From: Zygnema cylindricum
Lineage: Eukaryota; Streptophyta; Zygnematophyceae; Zygnematales; Zygnemataceae
Direction of reading: 5' to 3'
NCBI GenBank assembly: GCA_037447655.1
Contig: JBBHKE010001509.1
Coordinates: forward strand, 1 to 22,662
Length of the DNA stretch: 22,662 nucleotides
How positions within the stretch are numbered: the first letter of the stretch is position 1; each line of letters opens with the position of its first letter. Shown here piece by piece: positions 9,275 through 17,826 of this stretch. Both the position numbers and the translations under genes were made by a program. The notes under the pieces are model-generated. The model did no database searches and was not told the DNA's origin. It saw nothing but the letters and a program-made list of their open reading frames with translations.

Positions 9275-9868
9275 TTTTCCTCTTTTTCGGTTTGATTTGT
9301 ACCTGTAAGAATGTAATCTTCTCTAAAACCTAGATAGGTAGGAATGTCAAAGTCAACGGAATTTTTTAACTCAAATCTGATTTTTACTGACTTTGTATAG
9401 TTGAAGGGATCCACAATTTTTTCGTCATCCATAACTACTAGATGCTTTACTAAGTTTATATATTCTTTTTTAAAAACATAAAATCTATATCCTTTAACAT
9501 CCTCATCATATCCTAATAAGTACCCTTGTTTTCCTTTAGGATTTAGCTTCCAATTAGACCGATCTGTATCTAGACTGAACACTTGACTGCCAAAAACCTT
9601 TAAGTGAGATATTTCTGGTTTCTAGCTTGTCCATCTCTTATAAGGTGTTTGACCTTTTATAGCTAAAGTAAGAACTCTATTTTTGAGATAATTAGCACAG
9701 TTCATTGCTTTTGCCCAAAACCTTTTTCCTATCTTCTTATCCGACAACATTCTTCTAGCACTATCACTTAGTGTCCTATTTAATCTTTCAGCTACCCCAT
9801 TCTGTTCCATGTTTTCTAGAACTATCTTTTGGTGTTGAACTCCATCTTCCTGTTGAAATAAATAGTTT
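9275..9868 (-). pseudogene. Copia integrase fragment (-), same subfamily as 2640-3110
   Basis: Read on the minus strand, one frame runs from about 9868 to 9265 with a single main stop near 9622. It begins inside the integrase core with HQKIVLENMEQNGVAERLN (catalytic Glu retained) and continues through KRFWAKAMNCANYLKNRVL, HLKVFGSQVFSLD and KGKQGYLLGYDEDVKGY into the C-terminal region. The wording follows the + strand copy at 2640-3110 closely but is better preserved. Both ends are abrupt: an LTR-like module begins at about 9872 and methyltransferase sequence at 9274. It is a fragment without LTRs, probably moved by recombination. Confidence 0.88.
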
Positions 9869-9871
9869 TTG

Positions 9872-10000
9872 TTATTTTCTAGGTCTTAATATAGTTGCAG
9901 ACAAGGAACTTGCAAGAAGCTTGTCTTCATCTATTCTCTCTTACCCCCATACTTGTTGTAGTCACTGAAGGAGAGAGAGAGTGATGGAGCCATGGCTGCC
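9872..10000 (+). repeat. LTR-like 3' module M, copy 1
   Basis: Shares an ordered set of motifs with 10593-10710 and, on the minus strand, 19100-18975: TATTTTCTAGGTCT, then a variable A/C-rich part, ACTTGTTGTAGTCACTGAAGG, and GAGCCATGGCTGCC. A partial copy ends element A (9032-9086). In each full copy the ATGG sits in a good eukaryotic start context but is followed by a stop within two to six codons. In each case a TGTxAC LTR-type start follows downstream. I infer the R/U5 end of related LTRs. Confidence 0.6.
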
Positions 10001-10019
10001 TTTGCTCCATAGACAGGGT

Positions 10020-10046
10020 TAGAGAGTGACCATAAGTCACTCTCTA
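10020..10046. other. Perfect 11-bp hairpin
   Basis: The arms 10020-10030 and 10036-10046 (AGAGAGTGAC against GTCACTCTCT plus one outer T-A pair) pair perfectly around a five-base loop CATAA. It sits between module M copy 1 and the tRNA-like stretch. The same spacer in the other M copies lacks it, so it came with the extra roughly 100 bases inserted here. Confidence 0.8.
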
Positions 10047-10047
10047 C

Positions 10048-10125
10048 AAAAAGGTTGAGTCCAGCAGGACTCGAACCCCCGACTAGTTGAGCGTGGTGTA
10101 GCCATCCACTCTAACTTGTTTGTCG
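10048..10125 (-). ncRNA. tRNA-like/SINE-like sequence with Pol III B box
   Basis: On the minus strand 10077-10067 reads GGTTCGAGTCC, an exact RNA polymerase III B box (GGTTCGANTCC), preceded by GGGG and followed about 15 bases later by a T5 run (10052-10048), a usual Pol III terminator. About 40 bases upstream, GTTAGAGTGGATGGC resembles part of an A-box/D-arm, but I cannot fold a normal cloverleaf: the acceptor and anticodon stems do not pair. It may be a decayed tRNA gene or a tRNA-derived SINE head. I do not assign an amino acid. Confidence 0.35.
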
Positions 10126-10170
10126 TAGATGTTCGCTAGAGTATATAGGGTGTGACTCATATTTAAAGTA

Positions 10171-10763
10171 TGTTACGTCCCGAAATCCGATTAACGGAAA
10201 TGTAAATGTAACATCATAGAATAGGTTAAATTATGTGCGGACTGGATCCCGCACGAAACAAATCAATTTGACATTTGTTTTGACAGACGACTTTTAATGC
10301 TAGTTCTTATCCAACGGTATACGTCTTCCCCGAGATTCTAGAATGGTCACATTAGCGTTTTGTGACGTGGCATGACCTTGCGCCACGTGGAGAGATAACA
10401 TTCGGTCATGGGAATTCCGAGGAATGTACGGACGAGTGAAAAACGGACACGCATCCACTTAATAGCCTTCTCGTACATATGTCGTACAAATGGTACACCG
10501 GCGGTATTACTTTTGGTACGGTAGAGTTATCTGATTCGTCTGTACTTCTGTAGATATAAGTTATTAGTGGGAATCAATGTTGATATTTGAGTATATTCTA
10601 GGTCTTTATAGAAAAAGAGCAAAGGCAGTCTGTCACTGACTCCCTTCTCCAAGCCCCCACACTTGTTGTAGTCATTGAAGGCTTGATAGGGAGCTAGAGC
10701 CATGGCTGCCTAAGCTCACTAGAGAAGACAGGGGGTGGATTAGGTAGATTTACCGAAAGGTAC
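10171..10763 (+). repeat. LTR-like repeat, family X, copy 2, ending in module M
   Basis: Begins TGTTACGTCCCGAAATCC, matches 1-360 over its first 370 bases, and ends with a full M module (TATTCTAGGTCT at 10594, CTTGTTGTAGTC, GCCATGGCTGCC at 10699). The length of about 590 bp is normal for a plant LTR. It is followed directly by another LTR-type start (family Y at about 10764), so two LTR-like units lie head to tail with no internal region between them. No clear 5-bp target duplication is found. Confidence 0.6.
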
Positions 10764-11100
10764 TTGACGGACCTAGGAATAGATCTTGGTACCTGCTGTC
10801 CGTGAAGTTACCGTAGCCGTTAGCTCTAACCGTTAAGTCTAGGACTAATATTATGATATGTAGGGTTTGATAAATATATAAATTGTTACACGTAGATTAA
10901 TTTGTTTAACGGAGAATAGATACTAATAGCATAGATATAGTTTGATTTAGTATGGAGTACGGTATGGGGACGAAACGGATACCGCGCATTTGTTTCGATA
11001 ACAAAACAAATACCGCGCGTCGAATTTCAGCGGCTAAGATTATAGTCCTTTTTGATCGAACGGCCGCGAAGGATTCGCGATCACGGAAGAGGTACTTAAT
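10764..11100 (+). repeat. LTR-like repeat, family Y, copy 1
   Basis: Aligns with the minus strand of 18901-18600. Shared landmarks are GATCTTGxxACC near the start, CCGTTAAGTCTAG (10830; 18833 on the minus strand), GGGTTTGATAA, AATACCGCGC and CGGACGGCC-like text. In both places family Y follows a full M module. After 11060 the match fades and the polyprotein at 11195 begins. I infer it is the 5' LTR or its remnant of that polyprotein element, based only on position. Confidence 0.5.
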
Positions 11101-11194
11101 CCATTATCTCCTCCGTTGAAGATGGATTTGCATTCCTCGTGAATCTGCCTCCTCATGAATCAAACCGTTATCCTTTACTCCCCACGCAGTAATT

Positions 11195-12400
11195 ATGAAC
11201 ACTGATGTCGGCCTTGGCACGAAACCAGCTTGGCCTCCTCCACCCTCCAAAAAGAAACTGCCTCCAAGTTTCAAACATTTTCAAGCGGATAAATAGAAAC
11301 AGTTGGAAAAGGAGGACCTTGATAAGCAAAGAAATGAAGAATGGTTTGACAAATACCTGGCCGAACATCCAAATGATAACCCTCTAGGCAACCCTCCGAC
11401 TGCAGATTATGATGCCGAATATGATGAAACAAACAAGGAGACGCTAGAGTCCTAACCCCCTTCCTCAAAACCGGCTCTCATGCTAGTAAGGTACCTAATG
11501 CGTTACGCCCTCACCCACGTGAAGACTTTGGCCTTTTCTCATAATGTGCCCTAAGAAGTTCCCATTTAGGCACTAAAAGAGGAAATCCAATTGGGGAGGG
11601 AAAAAGTAGTTTTGGGAAATTAGCCCAAAGCCCTCTTATTATCCTCAAAACCCTAAACACCTAAAATGGATAGGAATAACAAGGCATTATCGGTGGCATT
11701 CATCTTGAACCGGACCATCAATTTCAAACTTAAGAGCTACGAAGGATATAAAGATGAAATGTTCGATACAGGGGCGCTCCCAAACCTGATCACCACCTTA
11801 GTTTGATACTATATGCCACTAGAGCTTTGGTCAAAAATGTGTCGAAGCGACATCTATCTGAGAACCGTCAGTAGCGGAACCAACCAGTCCATGGAATTAT
11901 CAAGGCCATGGGGATTGAATTTTCGGATGACGCGGAACAACGAATCCGGATTCAGCTTCATTTCTTAGTGGGAAGGTAAGCAGTTTGAAATTTTGCTGGG
12001 GATGGCAACATGGACCCGGCTGAATATCGCATTGAGGGTGTGGAAGGAGTCGTTTATTGTCAAGGATTCGAAGATCTTGAAGGGACCAAGGTGGTGGTTC
12101 CCTAAGATTTATGGAATCCGGGAAATATATATGCTCATGTGTTTGGCTGTTACCCTGTATATGCAACATCCACTCCCACAAAAAAATTTGACAGCTCAAC
12201 CGATATAGCTAAAGATATCTAGGAACTCTTTATTTCCAAGCGGTGAGAAGAGGAATACAATGACATATAATTACAGATGGGGAAACTCAGGCGGGAAGTG
12301 GATTAGAATTTCTTGACTTTATTACTAAAGGAAACAATTTTTTAACCTCTGGTCTAAGGTTTCAAAGACGATATCCAAAAACGATAAATTCAATTGACAA
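11195..12400 (+). pseudogene. Retroelement polyprotein remnant: gag tail and aspartic protease
   Basis: One frame can be followed from ATG 11195 to 12598 without a frameshift, though with about a dozen stops. The N-terminal part is Pro/Lys-rich, then acidic (KQLEKEDLDKQRNEEWFDKY; TADYDAEYDETNKE), like the linker after gag. EMFDTGALPNLIT (from about 11759) is a retroviral-type aspartic protease active site, with D-T-G-A intact at 11765. About 75 codons on, FEILLGMATWTRLNI (from 11981) gives the hydrophobic 'I-L-G' second motif. The protease would free mature proteins in the particle. The frame leads directly into the methyltransferase region. I briefly considered a plant pararetrovirus protease; the methyltransferase downstream makes an LTR element likelier. 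Confidence 0.65.
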
Positions 12401-12842
12401 GTGGTGTCATTGACGATTCCTGATTTAGGACTCTGGATTTTATCTCTATTCTTTGGAATCAATTCTAATTTAGAAGCTAATTTGAAAGCACAATACCAAG
12501 TAGAATCCTATGTATCGCTCAAGATATCACCTGAATCACGAGCAGTCAGCGAACACCACCTACAACAACTTCACCACCAATATCCTCAACAGCTTTAGTG
12601 TCTGCAATTTCCAAAGCTCATTGGAGTATCCCCTAGAATTTAGATAACATCATGACGCCTCATTTGTCCAGCTTGGGAAGAGTAGATCTGGTAGTGGCAG
12701 GGTGGTCATGTCAACGATACTCCATAGTCGGACAAAGGAAAGTGCAACAAGACCTGAGGAGTAAAACATTTTTTACATTATGCAGTTAATCTCATGGATA
12801 TTACATCACAAAAATAGAATAGTGGGGTACGTTTTTCGTGTC
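12401..12842 (+). pseudogene. C5-cytosine DNA methyltransferase domain within a retroelement polyprotein (decayed)
   Basis: The domain continues the protease frame. Motif I (cofactor binding) reads LSLFFGINSNLEANL at 12440-12484, with F-x-G kept. Next come YVSLKISPESRAVSEHH (motif II region, acidic residue now Lys at 12521) and LHHQYPQQL. A one-base loss near 12598 shifts the frame. Then come IPxNLDNI and HLSSLG, and motif IV, VDLVVAGWSCQRYSIVG, with the catalytic Cys codon at 12709 (SCQ for the usual PCQ) and the following D-x-R-S-x-x-F pattern (QDLRSKTFF). A further shift gives LISWILHHKNRIVGYVFRV to 12842, where motif VI (ENV) is expected. The minus-strand gypsy-like element then interrupts. 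Motifs VIII-X are not seen. The enzyme would transfer methyl groups to cytosine in DNA. Confidence 0.72.
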
Positions 12843-12950
12843 CAAAAGTTCAATTCTCTAAGTATAAGAATTAGGCTAAGTAAGAGCTACGCTAGGCCTA
12901 AGCAAAATTAGCCTACGTCTAGTCTACTTTACATGCATGAAACTACTTAA

Positions 12951-12977
12951 GATGTTGGCCAATAGGCGGCCAACATC
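12951..12977 (-). other. LTR hairpin H1, left copy (CCAAT in loop)
   Basis: Arms 12951-12958 and 12970-12977 (GATGTTGG / CCAACATC) pair perfectly around the loop CCAATAGGCGG. The partner in the other LTR (17827-17853) keeps the loop but changes three stem pairs in a compensatory way. Confidence 0.75.
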
Positions 12978-13041
12978 GTCTACCGTACGCCTGACAAAAT
13001 CCATTGTCCGAGGGTAAAAACCCTCTTTAACTACATGTATG

Positions 13042-13063
13042 CGCGAACCTACATGGGTTCGCG
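13042..13063 (-). other. LTR hairpin H2, left copy
   Basis: Arms 13042-13049 and 13056-13063 (CGCGAACC / GGTTCGCG) form 8 pairs around a six-base loop. The partner at 17931-17953 keeps the stem with two compensatory changes and one bulged base. Confidence 0.75.
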
Positions 13064-13149
13064 ACTTAAATAAATAGATATATTGATGCCTCGCTTGAAA
13101 ATCGGGATGCGCCTCCGAACGATACTCTGCGTACATACTTCCAAATTAC

Positions 13150-13601
13150 GTGCATACGCACGAATCGAAGCATACCGCAGGAAATAAAAGGTCTAGCACG
13201 AAATACTCGAAATTGCGTCACGTCGCCCAAACGATATTTCACATCCAACTTTGAAAATCGTGTACTTACGCACGAAATAAAACATATCGCACGAAATTAG
13301 TACCTTTCAACAAAAACTGAAAATATGAATCGGAATTAAATCGCACGTGCAAACGAAACTTATATATGCGTGCAAAAATCGTGTGTGCATGCATTAAATC
13401 GTGCATGCATGCATGCAATCGAGCGTGCATGCATCAAATCGCGCGCGCATGCCCAAAACCGTGCGTGCGTGCGGAATACAGCGCATGCATGCAAAAAACC
13501 GCGTGTGCGTGAGAAATACCGCGCGTACGTGCATTATATCGTGCGCACATGCCGAATATTGTGTGTGCTGGCATAATAGCATGCGCGCGAGCAATTGACA
13601 G
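13150..13601. repeat. 20-bp minisatellite, CG/TGCATGC-rich, about 22 units
   Basis: From 13362 to 13601 twelve consecutive 20-base units can be laid out with no indel, with a consensus like YGYGYGCATGCAWWAAATCG. Unit boundaries fall at 13382, 13402, 13422 and so on. The 20-base phase can be traced leftwards to about 13150 in more diverged form, where GCACGAAAT takes the place of GCATTAAAT. Much of each unit alternates purine and pyrimidine and many contain CATGCATG (RY-type) or GCGCGC. Relative to the minus-strand element it lies upstream of the TATA-like region, that is, in U3, where tandem repeats often act as enhancers. The partner LTR shows little or none of it. Confidence 0.85.
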
Positions 13602-13822
13602 GATGCGGCATGACAGTTGTCGTGCATGAGAGGCAAGCAAGCGAACATGCATTACAACCAGCAAAGTCATGCTCACAAACATATACAACAACGAAAATAA
13701 ATATGAAAAGTCAAAAAGTATATACACCATGAGAAGGAATAAAAATGACAATGACCCAAAGAAGAAAGGGAAGAATACTCCCCTAGAGTGAAGTGGACCT
13801 AATAATTCCCCCCCCCAGCTCC
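13602..13822 (-). other. 3' non-coding end of the gypsy-like element, G9 tract
   Basis: No gene is seen. A run of nine C at 13808-13816 reads GGAGCTGGGGGGGGG on the minus strand and could be the polypurine tract that primes plus-strand DNA just before the 3' LTR. The following bases do not begin with TG, so the LTR start is unclear. TGTCATGCCGCATCC at 13615-13601 (minus) also looks LTR-like but lacks a purine tract before it. Confidence 0.35.
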
Positions 13823-14213
13823 TTAACCTGTAGAGGAGCTGGTCAACACAGCTGAGGGCTTGGAACAAAAATGGAGGCAGCAATGGTCAACCGGGTTGAA
13901 AGATAATGGAGGAGAGAGGCACTCCATGTGGAACCCTTGATCACCACCTGTACATGAATAAACCCTTTGCAAACTCAACATCCCATTAGTATCGCTATCC
14001 ACCGCATGGATAATGTGTAGAAAGACCTCAGTGTTGACGGTATCTAAGAGATGACGCGAGTCAAGGAGAAAACCGGGCTCACTAAAACTATCTCGAAGGT
14101 CAATGCTGGAAAATGCAGGGAGAGCGGAAGCCAAATGTGCCATAGTGGGCAACGGCTTCCAAGCAAAGAAAAGAGGGAGGCAAATTTTGCGTCTCGGAAA
14201 ATTTGAGGGACGG
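13823..14213 (-). pseudogene. Tail downstream of protease, no RT recognised
   Basis: The protease frame stays open for another 130 codons after YRPSNF to a stop at 13823. The text (for example FLLDSRHLLDTVNTEVFLHI and SLQRVYSCTGGDQGF) does not match RT, RNase H, integrase or methyltransferase motifs that I know. It may be coding for an unidentified domain or simply non-coding sequence that happens to lack stops. Confidence 0.35.
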
Positions 14214-14650
14214 TAAGAGAAGGTCTGATCATGCATATCTACTCCTCCACCAATTCGGAAGATAACATCCTTTCCCACTAAGCATTCATAGTCGTTGCAT
14301 TTGGTGACCAATGCTCGGACAGAAACCTCCACGAACTCACCCTCAGTTCCGTTTTGGAATCGAAAGATGAGCGGGTTCTTGGTGATTCCAAGCATCAGCT
14401 TTGTGGTACTGGCTGAAGTGAGAAGCCACGTAGCAGTGGCTTGAAGTTTCTATGTGGTCAAGCCAAGCTTGAGCGCAAATCCGGATCCAAGGATCACGGG
14501 TTTGGCTACGGTGTCCATGAGAGGGAGAGAAGGAGCGACACCATTAACGGAGAAGAACTTTTGACAATTGTCCAAGAAACAGATGTGAGGATCAAGGTCA
14601 CGGCGCTCATCCGCGGTAACGGACTGAATAACTGAAAGACTACAGTTCAG
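14214..14650 (-). pseudogene. Retroviral-type aspartic protease of the gypsy-like element
   Basis: Same frame as gag. PLMDTVAKPVILGSGFALKLGL (minus strand, catalytic Asp codon at about 14514-14512) is the active-site loop; the usual D-T-G-A is D-T-V-A, a Gly-to-Val change that should inactivate it. TATWLLTSA and IFRFQNG follow as the flap region. ALVTKCNDYECLVGKDVIF is the second conserved hydrophobic-Leu-Gly block, then YRPSNF ends the domain. There is one in-frame stop after LGLTT. The role was polyprotein cleavage during particle maturation. Confidence 0.72.
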
Positions 14651-15973
14651 CTACAACGCCCTCAAAGCGGTAGTTGCAGCTCACTCATCAACAAGGGGAG
14701 AGGCTTTGGGAACCTCATTAGGAAAGGCTCAAGCCTTGGGAGCTTCGTCAATCATGGTAGAAAAGATGCTTAGCGGTTCTTTGACTCGGTGTGCATCATG
14801 TATAGTATTATCCAAAATGGTGAGAGCTTCAGTCACTATGGAAGATGCTGTGTTTGGGAGAGCAAAGAGAGATACTTTCTCAAAAGAAAATGGAATACGC
14901 GAATTCTGTAATTTACCGTCTCGATTGTGATCAGGCGAGCCCTTATCAAAAGAAGATGCTCCTTGTTGGACAGTAGAATCTCGGAGGATTCGGCCGGCCA
15001 ACGATGGCATATGGACGACTGTCCTTGCAATCCCCGTGGACTGGGGTTTCATTTCGGCCATGAAGGCGGCAAATTGTTCCTTCATCATGGCGGCCATCAT
15101 GACTTGTAACTCGGCCTTTTCCCTTTCTCTACGAGAGATCTTAGGCGGAGTCGCCTCTTTCTCTATCTCGGTAGGAGGAGTGACCGGCTTGGCAGAACGG
15201 GCAGGAATTCCACCGTTTTGAGTCTAATTCTTATAAGAAAAATTAGGGTGCTTAACATGGCAACGGTGGACGTAATGTCTTTTTTGGTTGCAATGGGTGC
15301 ATGTGGCCGACTTATCTAGGCACATGCGGGCATCATGCCGCGTGTTTCCACATCGGAAGCACAATTGGTCTCCGGAATTAAAAGGTGGATTTTCCATGAC
15401 CGGCGTCTTTGGAGGCCTATTAGGAGGGCACGGATACCTCTGAGGTGGTGGGGATTGGTCAAATTAGTTTCCTAGAGATTCGGAATTGTCATGAGCATCC
15501 CACCACGACGATTCCATCTTATACCTAACGGCATATTCAACCGCTTGTTCAAAGGTAAATTTCAGCCCGTAGGTTTGACTGAGATGAGTCTGAATGAATA
15601 TTTATGATTGAGGAGGAAACTGTCCCACGAATTTCTGGACAGCCTCCGCATCGGACATAAGGTCCGGTAAGGCTTCTCGAAGGGTTTCCATTCGAGCTCA
15701 TAGTGCAGGGGCAGTCTCACTCGGCCTACGTTTGAAGTTCATCAACTCCTTAACCTGATTTGGATTTTGCATCCGATATTATTCTTGGAGAAGATCGAAC
15801 ATGACCCAAAGTGGGTCACGTAAAAGACTTAATCCTCCCGATCTAGCTGGAACTGCTGCACGGGCAGCCACAGCATATTGCTGAGGAATCTCAGGGATGG
15901 CTGGATATAGGTCATCCTTATTAACGTCCAATACAGCTGGAACAGCTGCCTGGTAGGGAATTCTATCTGGCAA
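14651..15973 (-). pseudogene. Gag of the gypsy-like element with two CCHC zinc knuckles
   Basis: One frame runs from 15973 down into the protease with about eight stops. The capsid-like part reads QVKELMNFKRRPSETAPAL, then TLREALPDLMSDAEAVQKF and EQAVEYAVRYKMES, the usual shape of gypsy gag ('F..L.Q....V..Y...F..L'). Two perfect C-x2-C-x4-H-x4-C knuckles follow: CFRCGNTRHDARMC (15361-15320) and CTHCNQKRHYVHRC (15301-15260), six residues apart. A basic/acidic linker (PPKISRREREKAELQ) leads to a Met/Ala-rich helix and then the protease. Gag would coat the RNA and form particles. Confidence 0.82.
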
Positions 15974-15987
15974 GAAACGGGTGGAAG

Positions 15988-16571
15988 TCAGGCAAATGGT
16001 GGAGAATGCTCTGTCATTTGACAGATACTCTCATACTTCCGTGTGTAAAAAGTGAGAGTTGAACCCCGAAGGTATCGGTCGAGGAAAGAGAAAGCGACCC
16101 TAAGGTCAAAGTGGTCTTGATAACAAAATGTTAAATCACACATTTCGGTATCATAAAGCATACGAAAATGGGAAAGAGACATGGTGTCTTTCATTCTTGA
16201 AAAACAAAATTGCATCTTCCCCATGCCCCTCTCTGAAGAGGAAGCCATGTCGTCAAAGGAAAAATGCGCTGGTGGTTCCAAATTTGGATCAACCTGAAAT
16301 TGAAATGTGAGAGGATAGGAAAATATTTCCTTTGAAAAATCTTCTTCGGTGTTATCCAGGTATGACCAAGAGGAAACCGATGATAATGAAGAGACTGTGG
16401 TCAATACCGACCTAACTGACGGAGATTTAGGGACCGCAACCAAAAATGGTGCGTCCGTAGACTCGGAGAAACTAGAAAGATCTACTTTCAGTGGACGGAA
16501 AATTGTCCCGCTGCGGGTAGATCCGGATTGATAACGTAAGTTATCCCCATCCGTGGGCGTAAACGAAGAGA
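15988..16571 (-). pseudogene. N-terminal gag region of the gypsy-like element
   Basis: An open frame of nearly 195 codons on the minus strand, frameshifted relative to 15973 and below. It begins near a TPTDGDNLRYQSGS segment at about 16560 (no ATG there; the start may be the decayed ACG codon) and contains a Ser-rich stretch (SVLTTVSSLSSVSSWSY) and HFSFDDMASSSERGMGKM. It ends with RVAFSFLDRYLRGSTLTFYT, which looks like gag matrix/capsid. The frame loss between 15988 and 15973 is a small indel. Confidence 0.65.
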
Positions 16572-17714
16572 AAACCCTAGATTACGACTAGGTAAGAACG
16601 GATCAACCTAATCGAGGTGCGTCAAATGGAAGGCCAAACCACACAAGACAAGCTAACACACGAAGTCACTATCAAGACTTGGTGGTCACAAATAGCAACA
16701 AGCCGAAATACCAAAACCTCTACCCTACAAACAATGGGGCAAGGCCGAAGTGCTAGATCTATAAAAACAAACTGAGAACTATCCAGACACCTTTCGGTGC
16801 AGATCTACAACGGCACAAATAGAAAATTGTCTAAACAATGCCACCCACGGCGAGATCTATGAATGAAAATCCAATCCAAATAGTCAGAGGGAAACTCAAG
16901 GCCACTCACAGCCAGATAGCATGCAAGGAAAGCAAGGAAAATGCAAATGCTCAAAAAGAAAGGTTCGTAATAGAACCAATTCACACCAATCCCTCTACAC
17001 GAGTGTCCACACTATATCATGACGCTCCTGTACCCGTAGGGCATCGCGATACTTACAAACATTTTTAATACTCTGGTGAGTAGTAAAGTGAACCGGACTT
17101 GGTTGAAGCAAGTCGGATTTTGTAGAGTACTTAGGATCGTGATCCGCCTCGGTTCCGAATAATCGTACCCAGGACCACCATTCAACACCCAGACAATTTC
17201 AAGAGCATAGGAATATTAAGCCAACGGATAGCCACTAGGCTCCGTGGTCAGTTTATATTCCTTACAAAAGTTCAATAAATAAAGATTTAACTCAATATCA
17301 CAACACACAAACTGAAAATGAAGAAATCTACGAGCAAATCTAAGATAACCTGATTTAGTCACACCCAAAACATGCAAGAAAAGCCAACCGTAATCCAGTA
17401 TCACGCAGTAAACCACAAAAGAAAACCCAAAACAGTCCAATCACAATCCAAGGTTTAGCAACAGCCTGAGAAAGAAGGCCGAGAAGAAATCCACTTGATA
17501 GGACGCGAGAAAAAGTGAAGTGAAACTCCTTAGGCCTTGGCGTGAGCTGCATAGTTTAGTTTGTAGGGCAGGTTTACAGAGAAAGAAAGTAAGAGCTAGG
17601 CAGTAAAATGATTAATGACCAAAAAAAATAGCCACTAAAACTTTCTTGACAATTTCACAAGAAAAATACTCAAAGTTTAGGTGAAATCTTCCAAAATGAG
17701 AATTCCTCTGCTCT
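16572..17714 (-). other. 5' leader of the gypsy-like element
   Basis: About 1.1 kb between the right LTR and gag. No gene is supported on either strand; the short open frames (for example 16838-17068 on the plus strand) have no family resemblance. Long untranslated leaders are usual in gypsy elements. I looked for a primer-binding site next to 17714 and found no convincing tRNA 3'-end complement. Confidence 0.45.
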
Positions 17715-17826
17715 TGAAATTGTGAGCACACAATTCTACAAAAATTAGCTAAGTATGGAGTATACAGCTAAGCGCCTAACTTAGTGCAAATACATGCGTT
17801 CAATGTAGTTGCCTGCGCCTAGTTTG

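Larger units (their letters stand above)
12843..13149 (-). repeat. 3' LTR (R/U5 part) of the gypsy-like element
   Basis: Matches 17715-18066 in the same orientation. Shared landmarks include the hairpin GGCCAATAGG core, CTACATGTA, the CGCGAACC/GGTTCGCG hairpin (cgtgcgacc/ggtccacg in the partner) and a CGxATCCGAA-like block. On the minus strand an A/T-rich TATTTATTTAAG (13066-13077) lies just upstream of the hairpins and could be the TATA region. The homologous segment ends on the left at about 12843. Confidence 0.65.

Noticed and set aside
10048-10125. A functional tRNA gene
   Set aside because: B box and terminator are present but acceptor and anticodon stems do not pair, so only a tRNA-like call is made.
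11700-12200. Endogenous plant pararetrovirus (caulimovirid) protease
   Set aside because: The DTGA site with a later 'LELW' segment resembles that group, but no movement protein, RT or coat zinc finger is present and the same frame continues into a DNA methyltransferase, which those viruses lack.
13362-13601. CRISPR-like array because of regular 20-base units
   Set aside because: There are no unique spacers between repeats; units are contiguous and degenerate, and the context is a eukaryotic LTR element.
13601-13615. LTR start TGTCATGCCGCATCC on the minus strand
   Set aside because: It resembles an LTR start, but no purine tract precedes it and the partner LTR cannot confirm it; left undecided and not called.
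13394-13648. Open frames on both strands across the minisatellite
   Set aside because: They arise from the 20-base repeat lacking stops; the protein is just His/Ala/Cys/Arg repeats.
14441-15221. Plus-strand frames opposite gag and protease
   Set aside because: Shadows of the minus-strand gag/protease frame, which has zinc knuckles and protease motifs.
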